The notes under the pieces were generated by a model. It saw nothing but the letters and a program-made list of their open reading frames with translations. It did not search any database and was not told the origin of the DNA. Source: Heterotrichella gracilis (Eukaryota; Sar; Xanthophyceae; Tribonematales; Xanthonemataceae). Taken from it: 64,000 nucleotides of DNA. The DNA lies in assembly GCA_032358255.1 (NCBI GenBank), contig JAULBX010000003.1:124001-188000 (forward strand). Direction: 5' to 3'. Shown here in pieces: positions 35,052 through 46,666 of the stretch. The translations under genes were made by a program, and so were the position numbers. Position 1 is the stretch's first letter. Every line of letters begins with the position of its first letter.

Positions 35052-35627
35052 ATCTCAGCACCGGTGATTCCATAGCAGAGGTCAACCCATGCGGGTATGG
35101 GCCTTCCAACTGCGCCTTGCCCTATTGCTTCAAAGTAGCTATTTTTTCTGCTATTTATTAGCAGGCATTATTTGCCAAATAAAACAATTGGGCTCCTAAA
35201 AAACCTTCAAGTGCTCTGAGGCTGTAAAAGCACGTGACTTGGAACAGAAATTTAGAGAAGAAAAGGAAGACAGAATACTTCACTAGAAATTTAAAACCAG
35301 CAGGGTGGAATGGTCAAAGATCAAACCTGGCAGAGGGCCCTTAACGCAAGCTCATTAGGTCAGCTGCATGTTTTTTTGTTGGCCAAAATAGAGCATTTGT
35401 CATTTCACGAGTAATAATAACATAATGACCTAACGACCATGCGTTGAGGAGGTTGCAACAGTCAGGTGTCAGCATTTGTATCCAAAACCTCACTCCAAAG
35501 GCTCCTAATACGTGTGTGTGCATGCCGGAAGACAGCCCGAGGTGCCACATATTTTGCAAGTGCTCAACGGCAGTTTTGATTTGCTTACCTGCCTTGCAAG
35601 ACCCCAATTCTTACCAGGCGCTTCCTG

Positions 35628-35987
35628 AAGATGTGACTGCAGTTGCTAGCCACATGCAAACAGGGTACAGACATGTTCTGATGTTGCATCCAAATTCCCA
35701 CCCTTACCTTGATCGCCCCAACTACGGTTATGTGCACGCCGGAAGACAGGTGCAAATGCTTGCCATATACTTAACAACACCTCGATTTCCTTGGCAAGCA
35801 CACCCATAAACACACCTCCATAAACAAAACTGTTGTCGCCAATTTGAAACCATTTAGGAACCGAGAAGCCGCAATATGCAGATGTGACTGCAGCTACTGA
35901 TGAATGCTGCACACTAGTCCATGAGGCATACTGGGGACAGACGTAGCTTGTTGTTGCTTCCAAATTCCCACCCTTACCTTGATTCTC
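35628..35987. repeat. Dispersed direct repeat, two copies about 265 bp apart
   Basis: GATGTGACTGCAG and TCCAAATTCCCACCC plus TTACCTTGAT recur at 35628-35718 and 35880-35987. A third partial element (CACGCCGGAAGACAG) recurs at 35522 and 35738. No coding sense was found. Confidence 0.85.
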
Positions 35988-36764
35988 CCCATGCAGGTGT
36001 GATCCATAACGGTACTGTTGACCCACATTCTGTCTGATGCTATTGCAAGCTTGCTGTCTGCAACTAAAACGCCCGTACTGCACAAACAATGTAAAGTGTA
36101 CTTAACCCACCATACGTGGCTTGTGAATTTGAATGCTCGGGCTTCAGTCTCTGGGCTAGAGTGGCTTTAAAAAGGGTGCATAAGGTGGATATGCATGCAT
36201 ATGGAAAGCCCAACTAAACGCTTGCGATAGACCCTGATTTCGCACTGCATTAAGCACCCAACGATGCATCGTGTGATTTGCAGACGATACTCCGTACGTT
36301 TTGCCCCTGATCTGGTGCCAGCACCACAAACCAAGAGAATGTTGATGCATGCAGTGTGGCACACAGTCATCTACAATATGTGAGAGTTCAGCCCAGCAAA
36401 ACACATGCACGCGTACTCTGATACAAGGTTTTGCACGCTTGCCTTCTGCCTTTACCGAAATGCGCTGGGATGATGTCGCAAGTTGCTGCTTTGCTCTTAT
36501 GTATTACTCGCCCCTGACCACTGCCCACTGGACCACTGGTTCTGGGTTTTGCTGTAACGGCGCCAGATGCCCTCAAAAAGCAAGGCCCATCACCAACCAG
36601 CTGTGTCTTCGTTTGAAAAAGCCCCACTGTGTCCCACCCTTCCATTGCTTGCTACCGTGTGGTCCCCTTGTATGTCATGTGGCGTTTGGAGAGACTTCCT
36701 CACCCGGCATTGCACAGCGCTCAATCGCTTGCAGGTTTTGATCCAAGGGACCCTGTAAAAGCGG

Positions 36765-38605
36765 ATGGGCCGTCACAATGCTCCTCGCCCAGCCCCCAAT
36801 ACCAGGCTGGCACCAGTGCCCTTGCCGTTCGAGACCCCTGTCGCGGAAGACGAAGTGGGTGTTGGTTTTTTGTTACTGGTGTCATGTCTCAGCACCTGCC
36901 TTTGCAACCTATCATTGGGTTGGAACGTGTACCTCCCACACCAACTCTGTTTGTAAAACGTGTGCCAATGTCTTGCAGGAGCCAACATGCCCCCTCTGCA
37001 TTGAAGTACTGGACCAAACGGAAAGGGCTTTCTACCCATGCTCGTGCGGGTAAGCCATTCTACAACTTTCAAATTTCCGCGCTGCACCTGCAGCGTCACC
37101 ACCGCCCCTCCAAGCCCGCGCCTGGTGGTCTGATCCTTGGCTGATGTTTCCTTGTCCCTTGCAGGTACCAGGTCTGCTTGTTCTGCTTTGACAGGCTCAA
37201 AAACGAGTGCAGCAACCTGTGCCCAGGCTGCAGAACCCCCTATGGCACAGAGGTGTTCTCAGACAAGGACATCAAACGCAACGTGGCTGCACCAAGCCAA
37301 CCCACAACCGCCCAAACCACTGCGCCACCTGGATCCACCCCTGGGGCAGCAGGCAGCACCGCTGCAGGTAGAGGCCAAGCCCCCTCCACGGTCAAGGCGC
37401 CAGAGCCACTTTTGCGCGCGCGGACGGAGGGCGGCAGTGTATGGGGCATCACGCAGCCGACACCTGTGGCCAGCTCCCTACCTGACCAGGACAGCTTGGC
37501 AGCATGGCCAACGCTCGCAGCCAGCGCGCAGCCTCCCTCGGGGACCACCAGCAGGCCTGGGAGTGCACAGCCTGCACAGCCAGACCCCTCGGGGAGGGAG
37601 CCTGCGCACCACCCCAGCAGCAGCAGTGGGCCGGAAGCCGCCTACCCCCACTCCCACCACCTGATGGCGCCCGGCCAGCGAAACGGGTACCCCTCCCAGG
37701 GCCCAGGGCTGGAGCCCAGCAACTCAGACGCGGGTTCCACGGCGATGCAGACGGCGGCCCAGGCGGCGCAGCAGGCGGTGAACGAGGGCAAGATGTCGGC
37801 TTCAGAGGCGGCTTCTCGCCTGGTGGCCTACCTCAAGCAGCAGGAGGGGCCCGCACCCAGCCAGCTGTCCATGCTGCGGGACAAGAAGGTGAACCCTCCT
37901 CCAGGGTTTGGCAGCGGAGCTACCACGGTGGGTCCCTCGCCGCCCGCCAAGGGCCCGCCGCCAGGCTTTGGCCCCCAGCGGACCTTCAGCCGCCCCTCCA
38001 GCTCGGGCTATGGCGCGGTGGGCGAGGCGGGCGCCAGCGCCTCCATGCCCATGCCCATGCCCATGGCGGGCGCGGGCTGGGAGCGCAGCATGCAGCCCTC
38101 CGGCTTCCTCCCCGCGCCGCCCTGCACGCCCATCGACATGCTGCTGGCGGACCTCCACACGCAGGCAGGCTTCCACATGCTGCTCAACGGGCTGCGCTTC
38201 CCCGACTTCACCGACCCCTTTTGGACGCAGAGCATTCTGGACTCGGGGGCGCCCCCAGAGCGCGAAGCAAGGCGGCCGCCGCTGTACGCGCGCGGCAGGG
38301 GCCTCCCTCAGCTCATGCAGCTTGGCCAGTCGGGCTACGCGCTGTTTGAGAATGGCGCGCCGGTGCCCGGCGCCCACCCCGGCGCCCACCAGCAGCAGGG
38401 TGCGGCGGCGGGGGGGCGGGGGGCACCCACGGGGCCCCCTGCGGCCAAGGCTGGCGGGTTTGCGGGTTTTTTGGCGCAGCAGCAGCAGGGTGGGGGGGGT
38501 CAGCATGCGTTTGTGGCCATGGGGCCGCAGGAGCTTGCGGCGCGGCAGGCGGGGATGGGCGGGTTCGGCCAGCAATGGGGCACCAGCAACGGGGCATGGG
38601 CCTGA
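36765..38605 (+). CDS. CNOT4-type C4C4 RING protein (putative E3 ubiquitin ligase)
   Basis: Predicted exons: 36765-36854, 36979-37049, 37165-38605; 1602 nt, 533 residues. The RING domain is split over exons 2 and 3 (about residues 34-80): CPLCIEVLDQTERAFYPCSC, then GYQVCLFCFDRLKNE and LCPGCRTPY. The spacing and the FYPCSCGYQVC core match NOT4/CNOT4, the ubiquitin ligase of the CCR4-NOT deadenylase complex. The rest is Pro/Gly/Ala/Gln-rich with two PPPGFG motifs (CNOT4 proteins carry similar ones), a short helical segment (NEGKMSASEAASRLVAYLKQ) and a segment around FPDFTDPFWTQSIL. Unlike typical CNOT4, no RRM or CCCH finger is visible after the RING. The first in-frame ATG of exon 1 was chosen; exon 1 could extend upstream by another exon. 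Confidence 0.87.
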
Positions 38606-40283
38606 GGAAGTGGGGATGGTGGTGGGGACGGGGTGCGCCACTTCGTGGATGGCAGCTTGACCTGCAGATTGGTGCTTAGCAGCGGAACTTTGTTTTCAAA
38701 TGCAGGCGTGTACCTGCCGCCGTGCGATGTTGCATGCACTAGCTGTGCGGGGTGAGAGGACTGTGACTGTTTGTCACGCAAAGAGAGTGGCCCAGGTTCT
38801 GGCACTGGTACTGGTTCACAGCATGATGTTGAACAGCTGGTGTTCAGCGTTGGTGCCTCATCTGTCTTGCTTACACATGACGATGCTCCTACCACGATGA
38901 TAGCATTCGTGTATTGTGGTTGGCATGTGTGCCATAGCCCTATGCTGTGCACATGACAGTGTATATTTCATGTCCCTTGTGGAACGTGTTGTGAGGCGCT
39001 TAGCGTAGGAGAGCCGTCACTCTGTAAGCATACAGGCTTTACCGTTCAATGTACTACACACATGCCAACCACAGTACTCCACATGAGTCCTGGATCAATA
39101 CTTTTTCAGCGGCGGTGCCCATCAACATTGTGAGACTCTGGTGCTCAGTACTAATCATTTTGGCAATGATGACATTATGAGCCGTGATGGCTTCACTGGC
39201 TAATTAACTCCTTCTGCCAATTGTCAATTGGCAAAGACAGCCGGTCGGGATGGCCTTGGTGGCTTTCTGTACTTTTTCAACCGCCATGCATGGACCGTGT
39301 GCACGGTGACCTCTAAATGCAGTGCCACTGTGTGCGCAAACTCAGTGCCGCGCCCCTAAATGTGCCTGCCACTGGACCCCACGCTGTCAGCCTGTCATTG
39401 ACAAGGTGAGTTTGAATTTGTACAATGGGACTGGCACTTTAAAGGGCTTGCACCAGTGGCGCTGGCACGTTCACCGAATCGAAAATACCATAATGGAGCA
39501 GCTGAACACATGTGCACAGGGGTCCGGCGCTCAAAACAGCCTGTGGCACGAACTTTGAGGTCAATTCCCTGTCCCACCTTCATGGTGATCCCAGTCTTGG
39601 GATGCCAAATCTTGGGAAGGAAATGCCCAATTTCACACTGCCAGGGCCCCCTGGTTGCTGAAACTCAACTGAGCATGAAGGTCAACCCAACCCAAATAAA
39701 TGTGGTGAATAATCTACAAAAAAATAAATTGACTGTTTGTCTCACCTGGAGTTCAATGTTCCACAATTAGAGTATCCTATCATTGGCATTGCCAAGCAGC
39801 GCAAGCAGATACTGGCCCAAACACCCAAATCAAGCCTGACCTGGCAGATATTTGGACCCTGGGAGACAGTGTCATTTGTTGGTTCCTATGCTGCTTGCAA
39901 AACACAGCACACCTACAAGCACCCAAGTGCACTATCCGTTGTGGGCCCTTGAAAAAACCCAGAAATTGCATCCGTTTGCGCTACGCATAGCTTCAGCTCC
40001 TGGCAGGGGAAGAGAAAACAATTGGCCCTCCATGTTCGGGCGACAAAAACATCCCAAGAAACAGCCAGCTCGAGAAGGGCACACTCCCAACGGTACCTGT
40101 GATCCAAAATACAGCACCAGTGGCGCCCTCAAATGCAAAAATCACCAAAGCCCTTTTTACAGGACTACAAAAACGTTGCATCGCAATCATCTCTCCTACA
40201 CCCATCATCCCCCTCCACCAACACTGCCTCCACCCCACGCTGAACACCCACCCCCACCCCCACACCAGGCGCCACCCCTTCCC
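38606..40283. other. Convergent intergenic region CNOT4-like / LysR-type gene A
   Basis: About 1.7 kb without recognisable exons; presumably two 3' UTRs and spacer. The right end (40200-40290) is very C-rich on plus. Confidence 0.5.
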
Positions 40284-43200
40284 CTATGCCCCTCCCGTCC
40301 CCCGCCCCCCCTGCTCCACCTTGCCGTTGCCACCCACGCCGCCGCCAGCACCACCACCCGCCGCAGCCCCTGCAGCCGCCCCCCCTCCCACCTGCTCCCA
40401 GGGCCGAGGTCGCGTGGCGCCCAGCAAGCTCCCGTCCGGCCCCGCCATCCCCTAAATGGAAAAGAATCGAATCAGAGCGGGCGTAAAATGCGGATTCTGC
40501 AGTGAAGCTAGGGTCTGGGTACGTGGTGCTTCAACCGCCACGGTTTTCCTGACCCTGCTTCCATTACACATGTACACGATGGCCAGTAGTCACACCCTAG
40601 AATGGATGGTGTAACATGAACATTGCAGTTACACAATACTTATGCACACAGCAGGGGATTCCACTCCATTCATGCAAAGCACCAGCCGCTCCGCTCACCT
40701 CGAAGATCTCCTGCATGAACTTCTGGGCAGCCCTGGAGAAGTGCCGCGAGGGGTTTGTGACCAGCAGCAGCGGCCGTGTGAGGCGCACCCCCTTGATGTG
40801 CACCCGGTGCACCAGCCCCAGCTCCAGCTCCTTGTCGATGGCGGACACAGATACAATGGCCACGCCCAGCCCGTACTGCACAGCGGTCTTGATGGCCTCG
40901 ATGGAGTTGAACTCCTGCGGGTGGGGTGGGGTGTAGGGGGTTGGGAGGGGTGGTAAGTTAAAACCTCTCCTGGGAATACACCCTCGAGGTTTTTGGGTTG
41001 CACAAAAAACCCTCGAGGTTTCCATGCACGCGCCAAGTTACCCTGTAGCCTTGCCCCTAGAAACCCTTCCACATTCCCCCACAGACGTCACCACCACCCT
41101 CATCCCCCATCCTCCCTGGCCCCACCCCACACAGACAGCATCCGCACCTTCGGCAGCTACCAGCACCACATCCTGCGCACACATGAACCCCCCACCCCCC
41201 CATCCCCACCCTGGAGAGCTGCCAACTGTCACCGCACTATCTCAACATTGCATCCTGCACCCCCACCCAACCCCCACCCACCCCCACCACTCCCACCCAC
41301 CCCACACCCACCATCTCCACCCTCAGCAGCTGCCAGCTGATGTCGTGCTGCCTCAGCACCGCCTCCTGCACCGACTGCACGCTGGACCCCTGGTTCAGCG
41401 ACACAAAGCCAAGCTGCAGGAGCTCGTCCTTGTCGATGCACTGGCGCTGCGCCAGGTCGTGGGTGCGGGGCACGATGAGCACCAGCTCGTCCTGGCCGTA
41501 CACAGTGGCCTGCAGGAGGGTGTGTTTTTAGGGTTTTGGCTCCATGAGAAGAGAGTGGGGTGGGGTGAAGATTGAGACAGGAGTGTCTATGGGTGGAACA
41601 CACATCACCCATCGCCATGCCCGTCCCCACATACAGCTCTGTTACACCTCTAGCACCCCCCAACGATGGCAAGGTCACTCATCCCCGCACCACCGCATAC
41701 CCCCTTCCCTTTACAAGGATCACACAGTAGCACCCTCCTCCCACCCAAACCACCTACATTCGGCACGCTCTGGTACTCCTCCGGCACCGCCAATGATGGC
41801 AATGTCCACCTCCCCCCGCATCACCGCCTATCCCCTCCCCTCCCCTCCCCTCCCCCCCCCCACCACCTACGTTCAGCACGCTCTGGTACTCCTCCGGCAC
41901 CTCCCCGCCAATGATGGCGATGTCCACCTCCCCCCGCACCACCGCCTCGCAGATCCTCCTGGATTGGTCCACCTGCAGCTGCACCGCCACGCAGGGCGAG
42001 CGCTGGCGGAACATGCCGATGAGGCGCGGCATGAGGTATGTGCCAGTGGTCTGGCTGGCGCCCAGGGCAACCATGCCTGTGGCGGCGGTCTTGTAGTCCT
42101 CCAGGGCCTGCGGGTGGATGGGGTGGGGATGGGAAGTACTGAGGTGGGTTGTGACTGGAGTGTATGAGGTGGGTCGGTGACTGGAGGCCTTTGCATGTGG
42201 GTGTGGTGTACGTGGAGGTGGGTAGGTTGGGGTGGATGGGAGGGGGGGGGGTGTTGTTCCAGTGCCAGTGGCTGGCGCTCAGGGCAACCATGTCTGTGGC
42301 GGCGGTTTTGTAGTCCTCCAGGGCCTGCATTGTGGAGGCTTTTGGAGAGGGAGGAGGACAAGTGGGTGAGCGTGTTGGCAGAGCATGAGGTACGGAGTGG
42401 GTGCCAGGGCCAGGGCCAGAGCCAGGATGATTGTGCATGCGCGGTGGTGCAGCGCGGCCGTCTGCAGGCCTTCAACGTAGCCAGGCCAATACACCGGGTT
42501 ATGCGGCAGCAGCGCACATACCCTCCATCTCCTCAACTTCCTCACCCCACCTTGCAGGAATCACTGTCACCTGCCTCACACTCCTTGCCAGCCGCACTAT
42601 CGGCCGCTCACCGCCCCCCTCCCTCCACCCCTTCCATTCCCCTCTCTTCCCTTACCTTGCATGCCTCGCTGGCCAGCAGCAGTATGGTGTCGCAGTACTG
42701 GAGGAACAGGCGCCCAGCCTCAGTCAGGAACACAGGCCCCTGCCTGCAACATAGGCACACCACATATTTAGACACATGATTAGGAGCATGTTCAGGTGTA
42801 GAAGGCAACCTTTGTCAGACTACCTGGCCTGTGTAATCAAGGGCCGGGTGGACAGGTGGCGCTATGCGCCACACTAATCGCCAAGTACATGATTCGCCAC
42901 TGTGTACCCAGACCTCGCTGCGCCCCTTGCCAACACCTCACTTGTGCGATCTGCCCACCACCACCGCCGCCACCCACCCACCCACCCACACCGCCGCCAC
43001 CCACCCACCCACCCACGCCCTCACCACGTCACCCCACCCCACGCCAGGAACAATTACAGCTACATGCATGCCCCCAAAGCAATGGATCCACACCACTCCA
43101 ACCCCCAAAAACTCACTTATGCGATCTGTGCAGCAGCTCTGCCTCCAGCGCCTGCTCCAGCCCGTTGATGCTCTTGCTGATGGAGGGCTGCGACACAGCC

Positions 43201-43394
43201 AGGGCAAGCGCAGCGCGCTTGAAGGCGCCCGTGGTGACCACCGCCCGGAAGGCCAGCAGCTGGAGGAGGGTGAAGGGGGTGCGCCGGTGGGGGGCGAGCG
43301 CGTCGACGGGGGGCTGGGGCGGGGTGACGGCTGCAGTGCGTGGATTTGGGCGATTGGGGGTGGGCGGATGCATGCGATGTGTGTTCTGGGGCAT
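40284..43394 (-). CDS. Nuclear LysR-type (RbcR/Ycf30-like) transcription regulator A
   Basis: Predicted exons (minus): 43394-43117, 42743-42656, 42107-41871, 41509-41312, 40914-40699, 40451-40284; 1185 nt, 394 residues. After a Pro/Thr/Arg/His-rich leader of about 40 residues comes a winged helix-turn-helix (about 41-100; [28 protein letters not shown]). Next is a LysR effector domain with [54 protein letters not shown] and [20 protein letters not shown]. These stretches agree closely with cyanobacterial RbcR and plastid-encoded Ycf30, regulators of RuBisCO operon transcription. A Gly/Ala-rich tail on exon 6 is tentative. The acid-poor leader could be a plastid transit peptide; then it would regulate plastid genes, but nuclear action cannot be excluded. 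Gene A starts only about 130 bp after gene B ends. Confidence 0.9.
41751..41947. repeat. Echo of LysR-A exon-3 donor (about 113-bp period)
   Basis: The live exon end (GGAGTACCAGAGCGTGCTGA plus AC, then GTAGGTGG on minus) has a copy at about 41830-41751 carrying GGAGTACCAGAGCGTGCCGA then ATGTAGGTGG. About 80 bp are recognisably duplicated. Confidence 0.93.
42032..42330. repeat. Echo of LysR-A exon-3 acceptor (about 222 bp apart)
   Basis: The acceptor and first about 55 bp of exon 3 (GCCCTGGAGGACTACAAGAC on minus, starting 42107) are duplicated at about 42329-42262, including an AATGCAG acceptor. The copy keeps frame through about 20 residues but has no donor of its own. Confidence 0.93.
42957..43023. 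repeat. CCCA/CCGCCA-rich tandem repeat in LysR-A intron 1
   Basis: Two tandem blocks of CACCGCCGCCACCCACCCAC type. Confidence 0.85.
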
Positions 43395-43528
43395 GTAGGA
43401 TTTTCAGCATGTTGGGGCTCCTCGATTTTGGGGGCATTTGGTGCTTCATTGGGCGGTACGCCACTGCAACCCAGCAGGAATGCAAGGATGTCAAAGGGCA
43501 AACAGGCTGTGAGGCGGTGTAGGGCTGC

Positions 43529-46500
43529 TCATATACCCAACCCAACCAGTAGCGTACCTATGCACTGCTCGTTCCCTTGAGCGTCCAGGTCCCCATTGAG
43601 GCTCTGGACTAGCCACTTGCTTCGGTCGCCCCGGTGGCCCTGCATACACCAGTTACATCGTCAGGCGCTTGCATGTATGGCAAAACCCTAACACAACCGC
43701 GCCTTGCTCCATCCCCTTGACAGCGCAATGAAAAGCGCACCCCCACCCCCATCCCCACATGCACCACCATCATCAACATGACATCAACACTGTATCATCA
43801 ACCCCCTCTCACCACTCCGTCCCCAGTGGACCACCACCATCACCATTACATCCCCACCCCCCCAACCCCCATCTCACCACTCCGTCCCCAATGGACCCAA
43901 AGGCCGCCGTGCATGTGTTGAGCCCAAATATCTCCCTTAGGAACGCGCGCACCGCGTTGCTGCAGTAGCGCGAGGGGTCTGTGACCACACTCAGCATGCG
44001 CTGCAGCGACACGCCCCGGATGGTCAGCGCTCGCAGCCGGCTCATGTGCACCTGTCACAAGGTGGCTGGATTTTAGGTCAAGGCTCTTGGGTTGTAGCTA
44101 TTAGCTTCCAATCCCCCTCGTTTGGACGAGGTTCCATTTGCTTTAATTGTGCATGAGACTGGCCTGAAGGCATCAGACATGCAAACGCAAGAAATGGGGG
44201 GTAAAAAACATCGAGACCATGGCAAATAGCCCAATTATTGCTGCACTCAACAGGGTCTTTCTATGGCAAACCCGCCAAGTGACCACGTGTCAATCATTAA
44301 TACGGGATTCAGAAGACCAATTATATCCTACCTCCTTGCTCACTGCTGCGCGTGACACAAATGCCACCCCCAGATCCGCCTCCACCGCGGCCTTGATGGT
44401 CTCAATGGAGTTGCACTCCTGCAGGTTGCATGCAATTTATTCCTTGTTACGACCATCCACAAGGATGCACACACACAACGTACAGGTGCGCCAAGTGCGC
44501 CCAATGTGCACCAACATCAACATGCAAACCCAGCAGCAACACATGCCAGTGTGGTGAAACTGGGGGAGTGCGGCCATACCAGCATAAAACCAGTAGTGCC
44601 ACACCATCCAGTCATGAAGGTTTCAGGGTTTACTGATGCATGTGTGGCGCATTGTGCTGGAGTGCAGCCTGTTCCACCCCATGTCGCCCCAGTACAGGCC
44701 TGATGCAACCCAAATGCACCAAATGCAGTCATTCAATGCACCATTTGCGTCACTCTACCCAACAGGGCTTGGAATTGCATTGACACACATTAAATGCATG
44801 TGCATGTGGCGTGGCATTACTTGCCATGGCGCAGCAGTCAAGACCATGTCGAGATCAAGGTCTAGGGTTTAGGGTCTATTGACGCATGTAGCGCGCACCA
44901 TTCCTGTGTGTAGCCTGTCCCAGTCCAGCCCGTGCCGCTCCAGGATGGCCCGTATGCCCTGCACCGTGGACGACTTGCGCAGCGACACAAAGCTGAGCCC
45001 GTACAGCTCGTCAAGGTCTACCTCGCTGCGCTGCTGGCCCAGCGGGTGGCTGTCCGACACAATGAGCACCACCTCGTCCTCGCCATAGGGCGTCACCTGG
45101 AGGCGCACAATTAGTTGGTTTATATTTTCTTTTCTTCGCTCCAGTAAAGCAGGAAGATTAGCAGTCGGCCCTGTCTACCTTGGGCCACAGGCTTTGAAGC
45201 AGGGTTAATGGATCAATGTGTGCGGCAATCAGAGTGGCGACAAGGATCGCATGTGGCTGCAATGCGGACCACATGGGCGCAATAAAGGCCCACATGGCTA
45301 CTATTGCCCACCTGCAGCATGCGCTCTGTGTCCGGCGATATTGCCCCCAATTCCCCCCCACTGCCAGCTCCACCATGCATGTGATCCCCCCCCAGCCCAC
45401 TCATATCGTGCATAGGCATGAGCAGCGGTTTCTTCTATATATATATAGAGATATATATGTATATCACCACCGTGCATGGGCGTGAGCAGCGGTTCTTATA
45501 TTGAGATGACCACCATGCATGTGGTGACCCCCCCACCTGCAGCATGTGCTCTATGTCTGGCGGGATGGCGCCCCCCACCACCGCCAGCTCCACCGTGCCG
45601 TCCAGCACCATCCGGCAGCAGCGCTGCGTGTTCTCCACCTGCATCTGCACAGTGATGGCGGCGTGCTTCTTCTTGTAGCTCTCTGCGCATGACGGGAGCA
45701 AAAAAGTGCTGAGCAGGCGCTACCTGGGTATGTTCATGCTATGGCAATTGAGGGTCCCTCGTGGTATTTGCAGGACATGGCTTTGGAGCTCATTGATAAC
45801 GCGAGTTGGTACTTCATGCCATGAGCGGGCAGGTCAAACAAGCACTATTCCTGCGCTGAGCCCTCATGAAACGTGCTGTGTACATGCGCTGAGCCGCATT
45901 ATACCAAAGGGTGACCATGCATGTGTCGGCCAGCTGCTGTGGAGGGGGTTGTGAGGGGCGGCGTACCGATCAACTTTGGCATGATGTACACCCCTGTGGT
46001 TTGGCTGGCCCCCAAGAACAGCTGCCCCTTCTTGATGTCCTTCAAGTCATTCATGGAGGACACCGCATCCGCCGCCAGCGCCAGTATCCGCTCGCAGTAG
46101 GGCAACAGCAGCCGCCCTGCCGTGGTCATCTGCGTGTTGGCCTTGCGGGGCCGCTCCACCAGCTGCATCCCGATGTTCTCCTCCATCTTGGTCAGCGCAA
46201 AGTGGACTGCCGTGGGGGTGCACTGCGCTATCTGGGCTGCAGCCTCGATGTTGTTGGTGGAGGCCACTATCTTCAGGTAGGTCAGCTGCTGGAGGGTGAA
46301 GGGGAGGTCCAGTGCCACGGGGAACATCTGCATGCCAACCTGTTTCCAGTCCTTGGTGCCAGGGCCAGGGCTGGGCTGTGCTTTTGCAAAGTTCCCGGTG
46401 TGCTGCGTGGCCATCGCCTGGGTTCTCTGCTGCTCCGGTGGCGTGTAGTGCCACGTCTGCGTGATGGTGCCTTCCTTGCCATTGAGGTGCGGTTTCGGCG

Positions 46501-46666
46501 CGGATGACGCGGCCACTGGTCCCGCGCCGTTGCCGTTCAGATGCTGGGTGCACTGAGGGCGTTGTTTGGGTTTCCTTGCTCCACTCCTAGGGCCTGCCGG
46601 GAGTGGCGTGCTGGTATGGTGGGTGGGTGGGCCACCCACTGTCGACATGTCATTGGCCCACCTCAT
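43529..46666 (-). CDS. Nuclear LysR-type (RbcR/Ycf30-like) transcription regulator B
   Basis: Predicted exons (minus): 46666-45967, 45682-45537, 45096-44899, 44418-44332, 44051-43878, 43639-43529; 1416 nt, 471 residues. An unstructured Pro/Gln/Thr-rich leader of about 115 residues precedes the HTH (about 123-180; FTLQQLTYLKIVAS, CTPTAVHFALTKMEE). The effector domain has [57 protein letters not shown] and ECNSIETIKAAVEADLGVAF. It shares several splice positions with gene A (after the EHMLQ/QSVLN stretch, before ECNSIE/EFNSIE and after it), so the two are an old tandem duplication. The HTH recognition segment (CTPTAVH versus VSQPSIS) differs strongly, suggesting different DNA targets or loss of binding. 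Exon 6 (WLVQSLNGDLDAQ) is the least certain part. Head-to-head with ERD2. Confidence 0.9.
43800..43900. repeat. Echo of LysR-B exon-5 donor (about 66-bp period)
   Basis: GGGGACGGAGTGGTGAGA (minus), which contains the exon-5 donor, occurs at the live site (43878) and again at about 43824-43807. Confidence 0.85.
45300..45600. repeat. Echoes of LysR-B exon-2 donor
   Basis: The exon-2 end (CACATGCTGCAG, then GTGGGG on minus, about 45537) has a diverged copy at about 45355-45311 (CGCATGCTGCAG, then GTGGGC). Between them CACCATGCATGTG and GTGAGCAGCGGTT units repeat at about 45375, 45420 and 45480-45520, and there is a TATA dinucleotide run near 45437-45460. Confidence 0.8.

Larger units (their letters stand above)
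33844..36764. other. Divergent intergenic region PstS-like / CNOT4-like
   Basis: About 2.9 kb between two divergently oriented genes, the longest gap in the right three quarters of the window. It holds the candidate exon at 33890-34209 and two repeat families (34982-35051; 35628-35987). Otherwise nothing was recognised. Confidence 0.5.

Noticed and set aside
37504-38641. Long open frames in other phases and on the minus strand over the CNOT4-like exon 3
   Set aside because: They are by-products of very high G+C; only the frame continuing the RING domain is coherent.
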